Source: Luidia sarsii
Taxonomy: Eukaryota; Echinodermata; Asteroidea; Paxillosida; Luidiidae
Direction of reading: 5' to 3'
Length of the DNA: 64,000 nucleotides
NCBI GenBank assembly: GCA_949987565.1
Contig: OX465102.1
Location: 15,817,812 to 15,881,811, forward strand
The translations under genes were made by a program, and so were the position numbers. Below, one piece after another: positions 9,424 to 22,322 of this stretch; the stretch's first letter is position 1, and the number at the start of each line of letters is the position of its first letter. The notes beneath the pieces were generated by a model. It was not told the DNA's origin and made no database searches. It was given only the letters and a program-made list of their open reading frames with translations.

Positions 9424-12400
9424 GGGAAAGAGGATTTTATACGTGCAAGGAGGAATGAAAACAATCCATTGGAACATTTGGATAGGTGTGGCATTAGGTC
9501 AAGAGCGAATGGAGGCCTACGTGTTAAAAAGGTACACTGGACGGCTCATCCAGAATGGGCACCCTGGCCATACCCCATTGCTCAAGATTATTTCGATTAA
9601 CCAAGGGATGTATTGAAGTGTGATGGTCTGACCTCTCATTGTAGGTCATCAAGGAAGGGCCCACTTTAACGAGTGATAACGGCAAAAGCCAGACTGGCCT
9701 GAATTTATCTGAAAAGCCTGTCTTGGGTAAACTTAACCCTGACGCTTTGCACCTCCCGCACAGGACACACACTGTATACCGCAATTTACCACAGTGCCCT
9801 CACATACCATAGGATACCACAAAAAACACGCTGTGGTATGTCGTGGTGTATGGCCCTTATCCTCCCACAGGAAAAAACATGTGTGGTTAATTGTGGTTTC
9901 AATGCTGGTTAGGGTTAACATAAGTGTAAGAAATCTCGTAAACTCTGTCGTCTGTGGATTATTAACGCAGTGACAGGGAGTGTGATGAGTGATACCCACA
10001 TCTTTTCGAGGAAAATTTGCTACACCGATCGACAGAATGTCAAAGATGCTTGTTCTGTTTCTGGGGGGGGGGGAGTTACCATGTCTTTCATAATACGAGC
10101 GCAGATCCCTTTTTGCTGAGCAAGGGCAATGCCATTCTATATCAGCATGCTGATTCTTGGAACAATTGTTCCACTGACGTTGCTAGATATTTCATCTTTT
10201 TTTTTAAATGTGGAACAGAATGACAAGCATTCCATCGGGAGAAGGTGACCAGTTAGCTCTTCTCTCAAACTTCTACTCAAACTTCAAGGTGACCTTGCGA
10301 ATTCACCACTACCAGACAATGTTAACGTTAGAATAGTTGTCTTAAACGATGCCTTGTTTTAAATTCCCAAAGTCGGACTTCTGTTTATCCCGAAGAGAAG
10401 CGCTGTCGTTAATCGAGTTACATGTGTTGCGGAATGCATGTAGTAAGAAGTTTGGGGATTTTTCTCTGTTTTGTCCACCATTGCTTGAATGTGACACCGC
10501 ACACTGACCATCTTTTGTATGGACGTGATGGCTCTGTGCTCAACACTCGGTGTAAATTCCCTTTTATAGGTGTATGAGAATTGGTTCATTCATTATTCTA
10601 CTGAGATTTCCCCTGCCTGTTTTAGTTAGGTTAGATCGACATTTCTAAGCCAAACAGAAAACAAAAACCCCCAAACAATACTTGGTTATGACCAAGACAC
10701 ACCCCTTGTGTCGCCAGCTGCCATGTCAGCACTGTTGTGTGGCCTTTGTGCCAGGCTGCAGTATTTTGAATGGCGGAGGTTGTAGACATCTTGGAACTTG
10801 GGCCGACAAACCTGATGCATTGGGAGTGTCACCATCCACACATGGCGGTTACCTCGGGAGCTCATAGCCTCTCAACAGATCGGTTAAGCTACCAATGTAT
10901 GAAGCAGTCTAGTGATCTATTCGACAAGAGATATTCAACATTTGCTTTGAAACTCCTGCTTTCTTCCAGCCTTGAAATTATGGGAAACTTGTAATAATGT
11001 ATGCATGTTCTTTTAGTTTCTTTCATAGAATATCTAATCATGCCTTTACTCAAGAGTACACCGATTCATACAAGTGTGGATTTGTTCACTGTCGGATCAC
11101 GTATTCATTTAAATTGAAAAATGTTTGATAATTCATTATTGAGTCCCGTTGAATAGCCTAAATTCACACTTCCCTTTTGCGAAATATTCCTTGATTTGTT
11201 ATTTCAGAAATCACAGGCACACAGGAATTGAATTTCAATAACATTCTTAAGTAGCTCTCTTATCACGAGTAGCCTGACCGATATACATTGGCTAGACCGT
11301 GACTATATCAGCCTGAGGATTATACTCTAGCACATAAAAATCAGCCACTTGATAAGTGCATTCGTAGCAACAGCTACTTAATGGGATGCATTGCATCTTT
11401 ACCTTAGCTACTTGGTAGCAGGCTAGCAGGCTATTTTAGTATGTCCCAGCCTATAGGTTGACCGATTCTTCAGCGATCGTCTGATTGAGTTGGTAGTTTG
11501 TGATTTGGTTTGTAGGATTTGCTTTTCGTGCAGCTGAATGGGCATACTGGTTAATGGCCCTATTGCCTATATACTACGTACAGCCGGCTGCTTGTGCGAC
11601 CGGCTGTTTGGTTCTTTGCCTTTCGTGTTGGATTTTGTCTAAAGGTTTCTTTGTTTTCTCAGTAGATCAATGGCTTGGTCATTGACTGGCTGGCTGTCGT
11701 TATTTCGTCAGCCGATTCCATTTACACAATCCACGTTGTGCAATGGTTCGTAGACTCTCGGATTGCTTCAAAGAAGTCCCGATCAAAACTCAAGATCCGT
11801 CACTTGTTTGTAGTCTGTTGTAGAAGTGTTTTCCATCAAGACGTGTAATTTATTTAGGCGTATGTTAGAACAATGTATTCCGATCCCTCCCTTCACAGCT
11901 TTTCTTTATTGTTTGAGCAGTGCAATGTCTGATATTGGTTCGCGAAACACAAGCGTAGTGTCTATAAAGTACACATGTAAGTTGGAGTTTTGAGTTCAGT
12001 TTTAAATACTCCCACGATTTGTTTGGTACATGTAGGCAAGGCAAGTTCTGTTTGGTATGTGGTGTGTGGTATGTTTAGAAGAGCCGTGCGCTTGTCGGTT
12101 GGTATTTGAAACCGCCCACGTTGTTTTTCTGTGGCTTTTCTTTTTTTTAATTACTTTGCCCGGCTAAACATACCACGGATTTATTATTTCTTTATGGAAA
12201 GGAATGGTTAGGAATGGGAATGAAAACATCTATAAGTTTGTCTTGAATGCATGTTGATAACAAAGCCCATAGATATTTATATTTTCTTTTCTTTTCTGCA
12301 ATTGCACCCTTATAAGTCCTTTTTGAAATAAGAACATATATTAACTTTAATTGGAAATATACCAGTCCGTCGAATTCAAACACTGAATAGGCCTACATTT

Positions 12401-12540
12401 GATGTTGAAGTTTTCAAAATATGATTTTATGAGAACACTGTATAGTGTATATATTATGCTTGTTTTGTAGCGTTGAAGAAACGGAGACAAACGCACGGGA
12501 ATTGTTTGTAGTGTTCCTGACATCAAGGCTGCGCGCCCAT
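9424..12540. other. Gene-free stretch
   Basis: I see no convincing exon, RNA gene or large repeat in these 3.1 kb. Open frames are short and lack family signatures or splice-site support. A G homopolymer (about 10069-10077) is the only simple-sequence feature noted. Confidence 0.5.
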
Positions 12541-12680
12541 GCACAGGCAACCACGTGCGTGGTGCAGCGCGCATGCGCGTAACTCCTAATCGCCGCCTAT
12601 AGACTCCATTCGAGTCGTCGCGCGGTCATCGTCCTTTGGAGTTGCTTCAGTTGGTCCTTTGCGCAACCTGGAAGTCAAGG
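12540..12680. promoter_or_regulatory. CpG-rich promoter-like segment with an NRF-1-type site
   Basis: A CpG-dense island in AT-rich surroundings. It contains CGCGCATGCGCG at 12568-12579, which fits the NRF-1 consensus YGCGCAYGCGCR, and an E-box-like CCACGTGCGTGG just before it. No TATA box or coding exon could be tied to it, so the gene served, if any, is unknown. Confidence 0.35.
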
Positions 12681-12699
12681 CTAGCATTTTCTAGACTGT

Positions 12700-14990
12700 A
12701 TCCAAGTTTTATTTATGTAAAGAGAAATATTTAGCATGTGAACATTTTTTATTGTATTACATTGTACAGCTGTAACAGTAATGGTTACGTTAAGAACGCC
12801 AATTGGAGATTTGAATATAACTCACTTCCGTGGTAGAACGTTGGAGGAGAACGTGTCTGTTCTACATTTGGCCTGGCTTTTTAAGAAAGTTGGGGAATTT
12901 GTGGTTGTTTTGAGCACAACAATTGAGCTTGCATTGGCCGTACGTTTATAGAGTGAAAAGCCTAACGTTTGAGATCAGTCTGTATCACAGACTGAGCAGG
13001 GAGCACATTGCTTAAAGGGACACGGATTGGTTGAAAAGATGAGAAAAACAAATCCAGTACTCCATAGAAACACTCTACGACGGAAGTCAGTATCTCTTCA
13101 TGCTGCTAACTCCTCAGACCCCGGCTAGAACTTAGTACAGGAACACGTGTTGTACTGACATGTAAAATGCGGGCGAAAATCAGTTTCGAGAAAGAAAAAA
13201 AGGAAGCGCTCTTCTGCTGCTTGAAGGGATTCGCCAGTTCATGAAAACCCTAACATAATGTTTTCCCCCCTTTTGTCTTAGCCAAAAAACAAAAAAAAAC
13301 ATCACGATTTGTTCGTGCTTTGCAACCTGGTTTGACCAGGCCAATTTGCATTTCTCCTAATCCGGAGCGATGTATTACCTTCTTTGCCTATTTCCTAGTA
13401 TGCTTTGAAACAAAGTTGCATTCTTGTTACGATTCCATCCAAAGTGGTGATTTATCCTGTGCATCTGGTACTCTTCTGTTTATTAATATCTCAACCACCC
13501 CCAGGTGCTGTGCTTTTTGATAATTTATATTGCCGTGAAGTTAACTCGTGAACATGTATTTCTAAAAAAAATATATAAACAAAAGCAGGTTTTTTTTTCT
13601 TTTACGAAGGGTCCTTCAACAGGGGCCTTCTCGAAAACCCACGGGTAAAGCTGTGGCATCGGCCGTGGCTTGGCCCGCCGTCCTCGGCGAAAGGCAGACT
13701 TGAAGTCATGCCACTGGAGGCAATTCATAGGCATCTGGCATTCTACGGAATGGCATTGGCAGACCTTCCGAATCAGCAGATAATCATTTTGTTAAGGGAT
13801 GTTGAGATACTGCCAGAAAAAAAAAAACTACCACGTCATTATTACTGAAAAGACCCCGTGAAATGCACTGCACTCGGTAGTCTCCAAGTTGCCTGCAGAC
13901 TTTGCCGTGTGAAATGTGATGGGCCTTTTGGCTACGAGTTCATTGCGCTCAGTTTTGGAGAAGACAAAAAAAACCAAAGAAACCTCCGAGCCCATGGCCA
14001 GCCGTGGTCTCGAAATGGCCCCGATACCAAGTTTACCATTACAGTAGTAGGGTTTTGAAACGTGTCCACGGATAGGTACTTGTGCGTATAGGTATAACTT
14101 AAAGGATCGCATGGTTGGAATTTGGAATGGTTTACCATTGTCCTAGCAGAGTCGGCTTGAAACAGAGTGTGCCCAGGTGGTCTCTGTGGTACCGGTATAA
14201 CAACGTGCGTTAAAGTGCACGGGATACCGTGCCAGTGGTAACTCTGGTATTAGTGGTGCACACTTACACACTTTGTACAGGGATGCGTTTTAGCGGTCGT
14301 AACCAAGAATTGAGATTTTCCTTGGGGTCAGGTAAGGGTTACACTCCGGGTGATTAAGTACACAGTTCTTTGCAGCCAAATAGATGCAACCAACCTATAT
14401 CTTGGTTAGGTCTCTCAAAACGCACCCTGCATGCAGTGTACTGAAGGTGGCTATATATCATTTCGAGGTTTGACATTGTGATAAGCATGCGGAGTCGCGC
14501 ATTCGTTCATATTATGCGGTTTCCTAAATGCCCTTTCCTAAATAAGAGATCCAATCGTTGTGGGGTTTTTTTGTGTGTCGGTTCAGAATGGCGGAAGAAG
14601 ACCGATCAGCCATTTTTGCTGCGCATGTGCGGTTTAACGCATTCGCAGAGGACTGCCAACAGGCCAAGGCGTAGGTCAGAAAGCCGTCTATTTATTGTAC
14701 ACGAACGCTGTGGTTTTTGTTTGCAGAAGATCTCCAGTTTTAGGTTTAGTGTTTTAACTTCAAAATATTTATCAAGGCCAGAGGGGCTGTTTTGCAATAT
14801 TTTTTAATGAAATGTTTTGAAATTGGCCGTGATGTTGTCCAGTTTAATCTTCGTGTTTTTCTTCTTTTGTTTCTCTACCTTTTCGTCGTCTTCGGCGTCC
14901 GGTCAAAATTAGTGTAGAACCTGTATCTAATTTTGGATGCCTTTTTGAAACATTCCACAAAAGCAACTTGAAAAAGGGGGGTAGTTATGT
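12700..14990. other. Gene-free stretch
   Basis: No supported exon. Open frames up to about 109 codons lack recognisable motifs or splice context. Poly-A and poly-T runs are scattered. Confidence 0.45.
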
Positions 14991-15022
14991 ATTATGTACT
15001 CAGTGTCCAATTTCTGTCCGTA

Positions 15023-15190
15023 GAACAAGTTCCCATGTGCCAGTTTTCTGTAATTATTTTTATGTGAGTATCATTTTGTGTGGCAGGAAAATTCAAAGAC
15101 ATAGGTGCCTACATTATAAATAGAAATATCTTTAATGACAATTGACGAGAAGTCTTATTATGTGTGTCATATTCAACCGGTTTTTACCTT
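15023..15190 (+). repeat. Dispersed repeat, copy 2
   Basis: Second copy of the 87-262 repeat, without the TTAA-flanked element that follows copy 1. Confidence 0.6.
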
Positions 15191-15199
15191 GGTACATTC

Positions 15200-16890
15200 A
15201 GGAATATCAAATACCCAACAGGGACGCTAAAGTTGTAGCGTTCTCCAATATATATACAGACCAACTAAAGGCAGCGAGTTAGCGTTGCACGTAGGTGCCT
15301 CAAACGTGACGTAATATTTCGAATCAGGTCAACGGGCATGCGCGCAGTTGAGTGACACGCCCATTAACATATTTTGTTTGCGTAAGAACCGTCTTCGAGA
15401 TAAAACCCAGACACCATCGAAACATACCTGTACACGAACCTTAGGCAGTAGGCTTGTAAGTGAATATTCAGCGTGTTTTGTTTGATTTTGGATCGAATTT
15501 ATTTCCCACAGATTTTTCATAACACGATAAAACATTGGCGCGCCGGTCAGGGTTTTGAGTATGCGTTACATAGAGTACGTCTCTTTGACGACTCTGCAAA
15601 GTCTATTTCCCCGTCGTACACATAACGTATACCAGACAAGGTTTTGTACCCTGTTTTATAAGAAATAAATGAATGGAGTATGTTTAGGATCATGTGTATG
15701 AATACACGCGAGGTTTCCTGCTGTCTTCACTTTTGTGTTCTGCGTGTGTCGATCTAGTATGCATCTTAGAAATGTCAAAAGTAAGAGAGTCCCCAAAGTC
15801 ATTATAGGCCTGAGTTGATATCACCATTCTCGATAGTTGAGAAGGAACAACAACTACCCCACGCCACGGTGCCCCAAGCCTGTACGAGCCCGTTGACTGG
15901 CAAGAGACTGACGGGTATAGGCTTAATTACCAAGGCCCACCCTAATAAGATAAGTACATGATGTCACAGCAATCGTTCCACGTCTTTCTTCCACGTTGTG
16001 CTTTCACCATGCCTCATCTGTTTTGCAAAATGATTGACACCGCGCCATGTTCACCGATCTCTCGGTGCAACGCAGCTGTATACGGGGTGTTGGCCCGACT
16101 CATTCCTCGCAATGAAACCACGGGAGACTTTGAAATCACAACCAACTTGACTCGGACAAATGGTTGCTGATGCAAGTGCTACGATTTATTTCCCTTCACC
16201 ACTCGCTGGGGAAAAAATCCCTAAGGTAAGGAGAGAGAAAATTGCCCTGCTCTTGTATAGGACAATGTCGATTGTCCATAATGTCGATTGTTTCATAATG
16301 CGAAATGTACGGAGGCTGCAGCTTTCAAAACAGTTCTGTTTAATTCCCAGAAAGAGAATGAGTTGAGCTCTAGAATAGGTTACAGTTAGAAGGAGATTTC
16401 AACTAAGGTAACTTTAATGAATGAACGAACGAACGAATAAACTAAGATAACTTGTGACTTTCAAATGGCTGGAAGGCCGTCTATTTGCAGATCACGGGTC
16501 CCCCGCCTGCGCCCGATCCGAATCTATAAAGAAGTGAGAAGTGCAAGAACAAGTACATAACATATCGTTTATATTAGTATTCCTAGTCCATCATTTGTTT
16601 AGTCCAAGGAGGCAATGAAATCCCCCATCACTATTCATGTAGCTACCCTAAACGGCAGAATCACGACACGAATGTTATCTACTCAGGCAATGCGTACATT
16701 GAATAGGATTTGAGACGGGCGGAGCTACACCATAACAGCTGTTATATTATGCGGATATCGATGGGCGGTCCCTCGGCCAAATGTGGCATTCTAGTCGCCA
16801 ATGAACAATTTTCAAGCGCCCTCCGTTGTTAGAAATGGGCGAGCCTTTGTTTTGTATTCCAACATGGCTGCCGTCCATGTGTGATCCAGC
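15200..16890. other. Gene-free stretch
   Basis: No supported exon, RNA gene or array. A short GAAC/GAAT tetranucleotide run is present near 16418-16440. Confidence 0.45.
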
Positions 16891-16897
16891 AAGTGTA

Positions 16898-17018
16898 GGG
16901 CCGTGTCCGAAACGGGCGTCTAGTGCTAGGTCTATGTCTTCCCCCTATTGGAAATACACGAAGATGCGAAGACAATAGCCCTAGCCGTAGCTCTGGAAGC
17001 CCGTTTCGGACACGGCCT
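16898..17018. mobile_element. Small foldback element (about 120 bp)
   Basis: GGCCGTGTCCGAAACGGGC at the left is mirrored by GCCCGTTTCGGACACGGCC at the right, 19-bp exact inverted ends. Non-coding; looks like a miniature inverted-repeat element. Confidence 0.7.
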
Positions 17019-17224
17019 TTGACTGCTACCAATCATTATTGTGTGTACTTTGGCCTGGTTATTACTGGGGAAACTATAAAAAAAACAATCTCGGGACTAA
17101 ACTGGTTTTTGGCCACGTTTTTCCATTAGGTTGTACCAATCAAGCGTGGCAGCATATCGGGATACGGATATGGCGACTACTGTCGGAAATAAAGCAAGGG
17201 ATTAAACCTATATCAAATGTCCTT

Positions 17225-17455
17225 AGCGACCAGAAGGTAATTGAGTTCAGCTCAGTTACCAAGGTGAGTTTAAAAGTCACGATTGATGGGATGGGATCAC
17301 CGTGCCAACTCAAACTACACTCTTAGTTTCATGCTACGTATTGCATGTATTAAGAATGATAGAATGCAGGTAAAAAGCAATTGACATCGCTGGGCGGTTT
17401 GTAAACCATTTTCAAGTTCAGCATTTTTTTTCAGACTTAAGCGGCTCTATGAATG
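17225..17455. repeat. Diverged copy of the CTTAAGC-type foldback element
   Basis: Shares order and wording with 49078-49319: the blocks GTGCCAACTCAAACT, GTTTCATGCTA, AGAATGCAGGTAAAAAGCAAT and ACTTAAGCGGCTCTATGAA. Degraded ends. Confidence 0.45.
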
Positions 17456-17774
17456 TGTTTTCCTTACCTTGTAGTTGCACTGCGACCAGTCTACATCCTC
17501 AGATTGCCCATGTGTCCGCGATGATGTCCGTGATGTTGGTGACGCAAAAAACCTGAAATAGCAAAAGATCAATGTCACATCCAAGCTTGCGTTGAAGGGC
17601 AACTGGAGCACAGAACTATATATACATTTAGACGCCCTTAATTGACATCAAATAATCGAATGTTCATTTGTAAACATTAATCCTAAATCAAACTTTTTTT
17701 GTTGTCTCAACTTTTTTTTTAAAGTGGTTTCCGATTAATTATTGACAAAAATGTTGTCTGTGGTGATTGGGGGC

Positions 17775-17860
17775 GCTGTTCTTGACGTCATGGCGGGTAC
17801 CAGCCAAGGAAAGGCCCTATAAAATCGCTTTGGGGAAACAAATCAGTACATATGCATGTA
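17775..17860 (+). promoter_or_regulatory. CRE plus TATA promoter-like pair
   Basis: TTGACGTCATGG contains a consensus CRE (TGACGTCA), followed about 30 bp later by CCTATAAAATCG, a good TATA box. No coding exon could be assigned downstream, so function is unproven. Confidence 0.3.
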
Positions 17861-18179
17861 CATCAGAGTGGTTCCCTGATGCGATGCGTTGTGTGATGCT
17901 TTGGGTAACACGTCTCCGTGTGTGCGATATCGTGAATGGCCGAGGTGACCTTTCACGAGTTCTTTCTTCATAATCCGATGAACTGCTGTCGGTCAAGAAT
18001 ATTAGGATCGAGATTCTGCTATTCGCAATCCTGATTTTTGGTTTCTCATCGCTCGATTTTTGTCAAATTGTTCAGTGATTTTTATGTTAAAAGGTAGTAC
18101 AGTTGTCATACAGACTTATGCATTACGTACACCCCTTTTCCTCACGAAATTCAACTGAAAAAAAAAAAAACAGTTTTAA

Positions 18180-21100
18180 TATAAAAGCTGAAATTCACGG
18201 GGATTTTAGACCAATGTTTGAGGGCCATCAGTAGTCCGCTCGCCGAAGGGTGAGCATTAGCATGATGTATTCATATACTACTACAGATTGGACCAGTTGA
18301 AATGCTTTACTGGCAGGTGATAATGACTCCCTAAAGGTCAGTGCCCTTTTCCAAAAGCTGACCAAGGCTTCGGCTCCGCCTCTGTCTCTGTTATCCAAAG
18401 CTGACGCACGGAGTTCTTCGCTGAAGTAGAAGCTTGGGATTCCTTTTTATTTTCAATATGCAGTTTAACGTTAAAAACACGAAGCCAAAGGCCTGCCGTT
18501 CTTTATGCCTTGTACTTTAAAACGAACGAAATAAAGACAGACAAAGCCGGAGCCTGAGCCTGAGCCTGAGCCTTAGCCGGGTTTGGGGGAAAACGGGAAT
18601 GCCAAGTTATGAGATCTACAGTGGGTACAGTTGTCTTACCGACGTTTGCATCACGTAGTCCCTTTCCATCAAGAACATCACCTGAAATGAAAGCAGTTTT
18701 AATCTAAAAGCTGAAATTTGTTTTAAGACCTTCTTCAGCTATAGTCAGTCCCTGGGAAATTCACGGGGATTTTAGACCGATGTTTGGGCGGCCATCAATG
18801 GTCCGCTCCGTGCAGGGAGAGCATGAGCATATTAATACCACTCTACAAGTTTGAACCATGCTCTGCTGTTCATGCTATTCACGGGGCTTGATCCAACTCT
18901 TGACTGGCAGGTGATGATGACTCCTAAAAGGCCAGGGCTTATTAAGAAAATTTACAAATCCTGGCTAAGGCTTCGGCTCCGGCTCCATCTCTGTTATCCA
19001 AAAGCTGAACACAAAGGTGGGAGTTCTTTGCTGAAGTTGAAGCTTTGGATTTGTGTTCTCAAAATGCAGTGTGACATTAAAAACACGAAGCCAAAGGCCT
19101 GTCGTTCTTTATGCATTGTACTTTAAAATCAACGAAAGAAAGACCGACAAAGCCGGAGCCTGAGCCTTATATAGCAGGGTTTTGGAAAATGTCCAGCTGT
19201 GGGTGGACTCGTAAAAGGGGATGCCAATTTATGAGATCTATGTCTGATCTCCATTATTTAGTATCTAGGGGAAATCTGCTCGTGTCTTTTCGATTGGTTT
19301 GTCGATGCTATACTGGACTACGTGGTCTCCAATGTATGGACACCGAAGCCGAAGGCCTCCCGTTTTAGTATGTCCATTACGCCTTGTAAAATGGACGAAA
19401 GAAAGAAATATAAACTAGCCGGATCCTGAGCCTTAGACGGGTTTTAGAAAAGGACCCATGCTATCTGTTGGTGGACTGGAGAAGGGAATGCCATTTTAAA
19501 ACATCTGCTTTAACTATGTCTTTCTCCATTAGTAAATATCTATGGAATAGCGGCCGACTGGTTTTGTTTCGATTTTTTTTGTCAGTTTCGTCAATTTGGT
19601 TCTGTTGCCTGTATACCACGCCGATACTATAGTAATGCATAATGAAGCACAGTCTCGGGTGATATTTGAGGCAATATTTTAACTTCAATAATGGTATAAT
19701 GTAGCAAGCCATTTGATATCTAAAGGAAACTTACTCCGATCTTCTAATTCATATTGGGCCATCTCGGCATCTGTGATAGAATCGTGCAACGAAAAAATGG
19801 TGTTACCTGTACGGTCACCAAGAGTATGGAGCGCCTTGCGTCGGAGTTTTTTTCGAACTTGTTAGTGGTTCGCCCAAAACAAATACAGGATGAAGCATGT
19901 AAGTAACGATGGGTTTCGTGAAATCGACCACTGGGCCCTCTTCCAAAAACTGGCTTCGGATTCGGCTCCGGCTTCGTCTCTGTTATCAGAAAGCTGAAAA
20001 GCAGGTTGGAGTTCTGCAGTATAACATTTTTTTTAAAGGAGCCGAAGGCCTCCCGTTTTAGTATGCCTATTACGCCTTGTAAAATGGACGAAAGAAAGAA
20101 ACATAAACTAGCCGGATCCTGAGCCTTAGACGGGTTTCAGAAAAGGACCCATGCTAGCTGTTGGTGGACTGGATAAGAGAATGCCATTTTCAAACATCTG
20201 CTTTAACTATGTCTGGTCTCCAATATTAAAGGGTACCTGAAATAAAAAAGGAATATGATGTGTAATCCATCAGAGAGGGTATGAACTTCCATGTGTCAGT
20301 TTGTTTTTTAAATATAGTAATCATATTTTTGAGAAAGCAGCAAGATTCTCGACTTTTCAACACGAAAAATTGCCACAGCGTACCGCGTAACCCCGTGACG
20401 TCACCGGCAGAAAACAGAGCGCTGTGTGCACGACCTTTGCACCTTGGATTTAGCCGACCTTTTTGTACGCGTTTTTAGGTTGTGATAGAAGTGCTCGTGA
20501 TAATATCGACACACTACGCCTTTTCACTACTGCGTGGCGAAATAACTTATTCTCTCTACCAAGTGTTTTTCTTGTGGACGCGCGTACGTGCGTATACTAT
20601 ACGTGTGTGCAATCTATCATGCAACATTGCACTGCCGATGACGTCATCACCTTCTCTTTGGCCCGCGTTCAAAAGAGTTTTTTGTGGGCGGGGCGCGCTA
20701 AAAGTTTTGTTTTCCTTTTACGGTCGCTATTTAGGGGGTAGACATTAAAAATGTTGAGTTTGTGAACTGGTTTAGCCTTTATTAAGTCTTACAATAGTTT
20801 TTTCGATATTAGAATTTTCTATTTCAGGTACCCTTTAAGTATTTAGGGAAAAGAGGCCGATGTTTTTTTCGATTTCTTTGTCAGTTTCGTCAATTTGGTT
20901 CCGTTGCCTGTATACCACGCCGATACTATTGTGGACTACGTGGTCTCCAAATGTATGGACAGCCTGAAGTCGCATTTGTTTTCGAATTTGTTAATTTATT
21001 TGCTAAAACGTATTGTGCAATGAAGCACATATTCGGGTGATATTGGAGGCAATATTGTAACTCCAATAATGTGATAATGTAGCAAGCCATTGGAAATCTA

Positions 21101-21270
21101 AAGGGAACTTACTCTGACCCTCCAATTTAGCAGGGGCCATCTCCAGAACTGAGGTACCTGTTATAGAATCGTGCAACAAAGAATGGCATTACGTGTACCT
21201 GTACGGTCAACAAGAGTATGGAGCACCTTGCGTTGCAGTATAGTTGTTCGCCAAAAAAAGTTTTACAGAA
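18180..21270. repeat. Imperfect tandem/segmental duplication block
   Basis: Several blocks recur in order. GAAATTCACGGGGATTTTAG occurs at about 18191 and 18756, followed by TGGCAGGTGAT-ATGACTCC. AAGGCCT-CCGTT with AATGGACGAAAGAAAGAAA-like text and GCCGGATCCTGAGCC occur near 18490, 19090, 19345 and 20045. AACATCTGCTTTAACTATGTC occurs near 19500 and 20195, and AATATTxTAACTxCAATAATG near 19672 and 21053. Spacings of about 565 and 695 bp indicate successive duplications. Non-coding and of unknown family. One copy is split by the element at 20230-20834. Confidence 0.65.
20230..20834. mobile_element. TTAA-flanked element, family C (605 bp)
   Basis: Exact TTAA on both sides (20226-20229, 20835-20838) with inverted ends AGGGTACCTGAAATA and TATTTCAGGTACCCT. 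The sibling duplications near 19245 and 19525 continue through the same point without the insert, so they act as diverged empty sites. The interior is GC-richer than the flanks and has two CRE palindromes (TGACGTCA at about 20396 and 20639). No transposase seen. Confidence 0.85.
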
Positions 21271-21954
21271 TAAATCATGCATCAACTAGATCAGCAATGC
21301 TGCCATGGCTCGATATTTCAATATTATTGTTTGCCGAAGTAAGCATCAAATGATTCACTACGATGCATGCGTGGATTCCTTCCCTGCCTTGGATCCATGC
21401 TAACATAGGTGAGCTGACGAGGGGAATTGTGTCCCCAACAACAATGGCAAATGTGCCAATTGGCAGATAATGAAGGGCAATACAAACTTGCAGTAAAGGA
21501 GGTCAAACTGACAAACTGTCAAACTGTCTGTGCTGAGCCCAATGCACCCTTTGTCTTTTCGTTGAAAAGAGAACGTAGAACTCCCTTGCAATATCAGCAA
21601 GTTGGGAATTCTCGTGCAGAGGCGGGAAGTGACTTGCTGGTGTACATCGTGGAGGTATAGTTTGCCACCCAAATGTATCTGCACAGCTTCAGCTGCTGTT
21701 AATTGTTCAAATGTCTCATAGGCCCCCTCCATATAATTGAGTACTGCATCCTCGACCGCTTAAATGTCAGTATTCTCGCTTGATAACCTTTTCTCCGCAT
21801 GAATTTCGGATATTTTATCAGACATACCTATCTGATGTTAGATGCCAATTAGTATGCACAGTTCATTGCATGTGATATGTACAATTTAAAACTTAAGTCA
21901 AACAAACAAAGGAAGAAAGGAAAAACTGACTGGGAACTTTTGAACACATTTTAA

Positions 21955-22050
21955 AAATTGGCAAGGAACACTTTGACTGGACCGAGACTTGAACCTGAGA
22001 CCTCTGAATTAAAGTACAAGTGTTCTTTCATCAGAGCTATCCAGCCCAAT
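21955..22050 (-). repeat. tRNA-derived SINE copy
   Basis: Complement reads as a tRNA-like head. The T-arm/B-box complement GACTTGAACCTGAGACCTCT is followed by an A-box complement around AGAGCTATCCAGCCC. Same family as 47266 and 56234. Confidence 0.6.
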
Positions 22051-22150
22051 CATAAAGAAGGTAACATTTCCAAATTAATTTGGTTTTTAACCCCCGTTTT
22101 GGTTAAGTACATGATTAAAACTTTCCCTGTATATCATGAAATCTTGAAAG

Positions 22151-22322
22151 GTGATATACAAAAATGTTGCAAACTGCTTACTGACTAAAATTACCAGAAT
22201 GTAAATCTAAAATTTGGTGGGCCTGACGTTTCGATCCTAGCAGGACCTTTCTCAAAGGCACTCTGCCTTTGAGAAAGGTCCTGCTAGGATCGAAACGTCA
22301 GGCCCACTAAATTTTTGAAATC
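22151..22322. mobile_element. Penelope-like tails, perfect tail-to-tail palindrome
   Basis: A tail block starts at about 22151 (GTGATATACAAAAATGTTGC). The arms 22217-22260 and 22264-22307 are exact 44-bp inverted copies around the 3-base spacer CTC. The motif is the common GACGTTTCGATCCTAGCAGG tail. Confidence 0.75.

Noticed and set aside
13858..14058. 66-codon frame starting MKCTALGSLQ
   Set aside because: Overlaps a longer opposite-strand frame; no family motif or splice context.
21400..21732. 110-codon minus frame and 77-codon plus frame
   Set aside because: Overlapping frames on both strands, no motif I recognise, no splice context. Could be an element remnant but cannot be supported.
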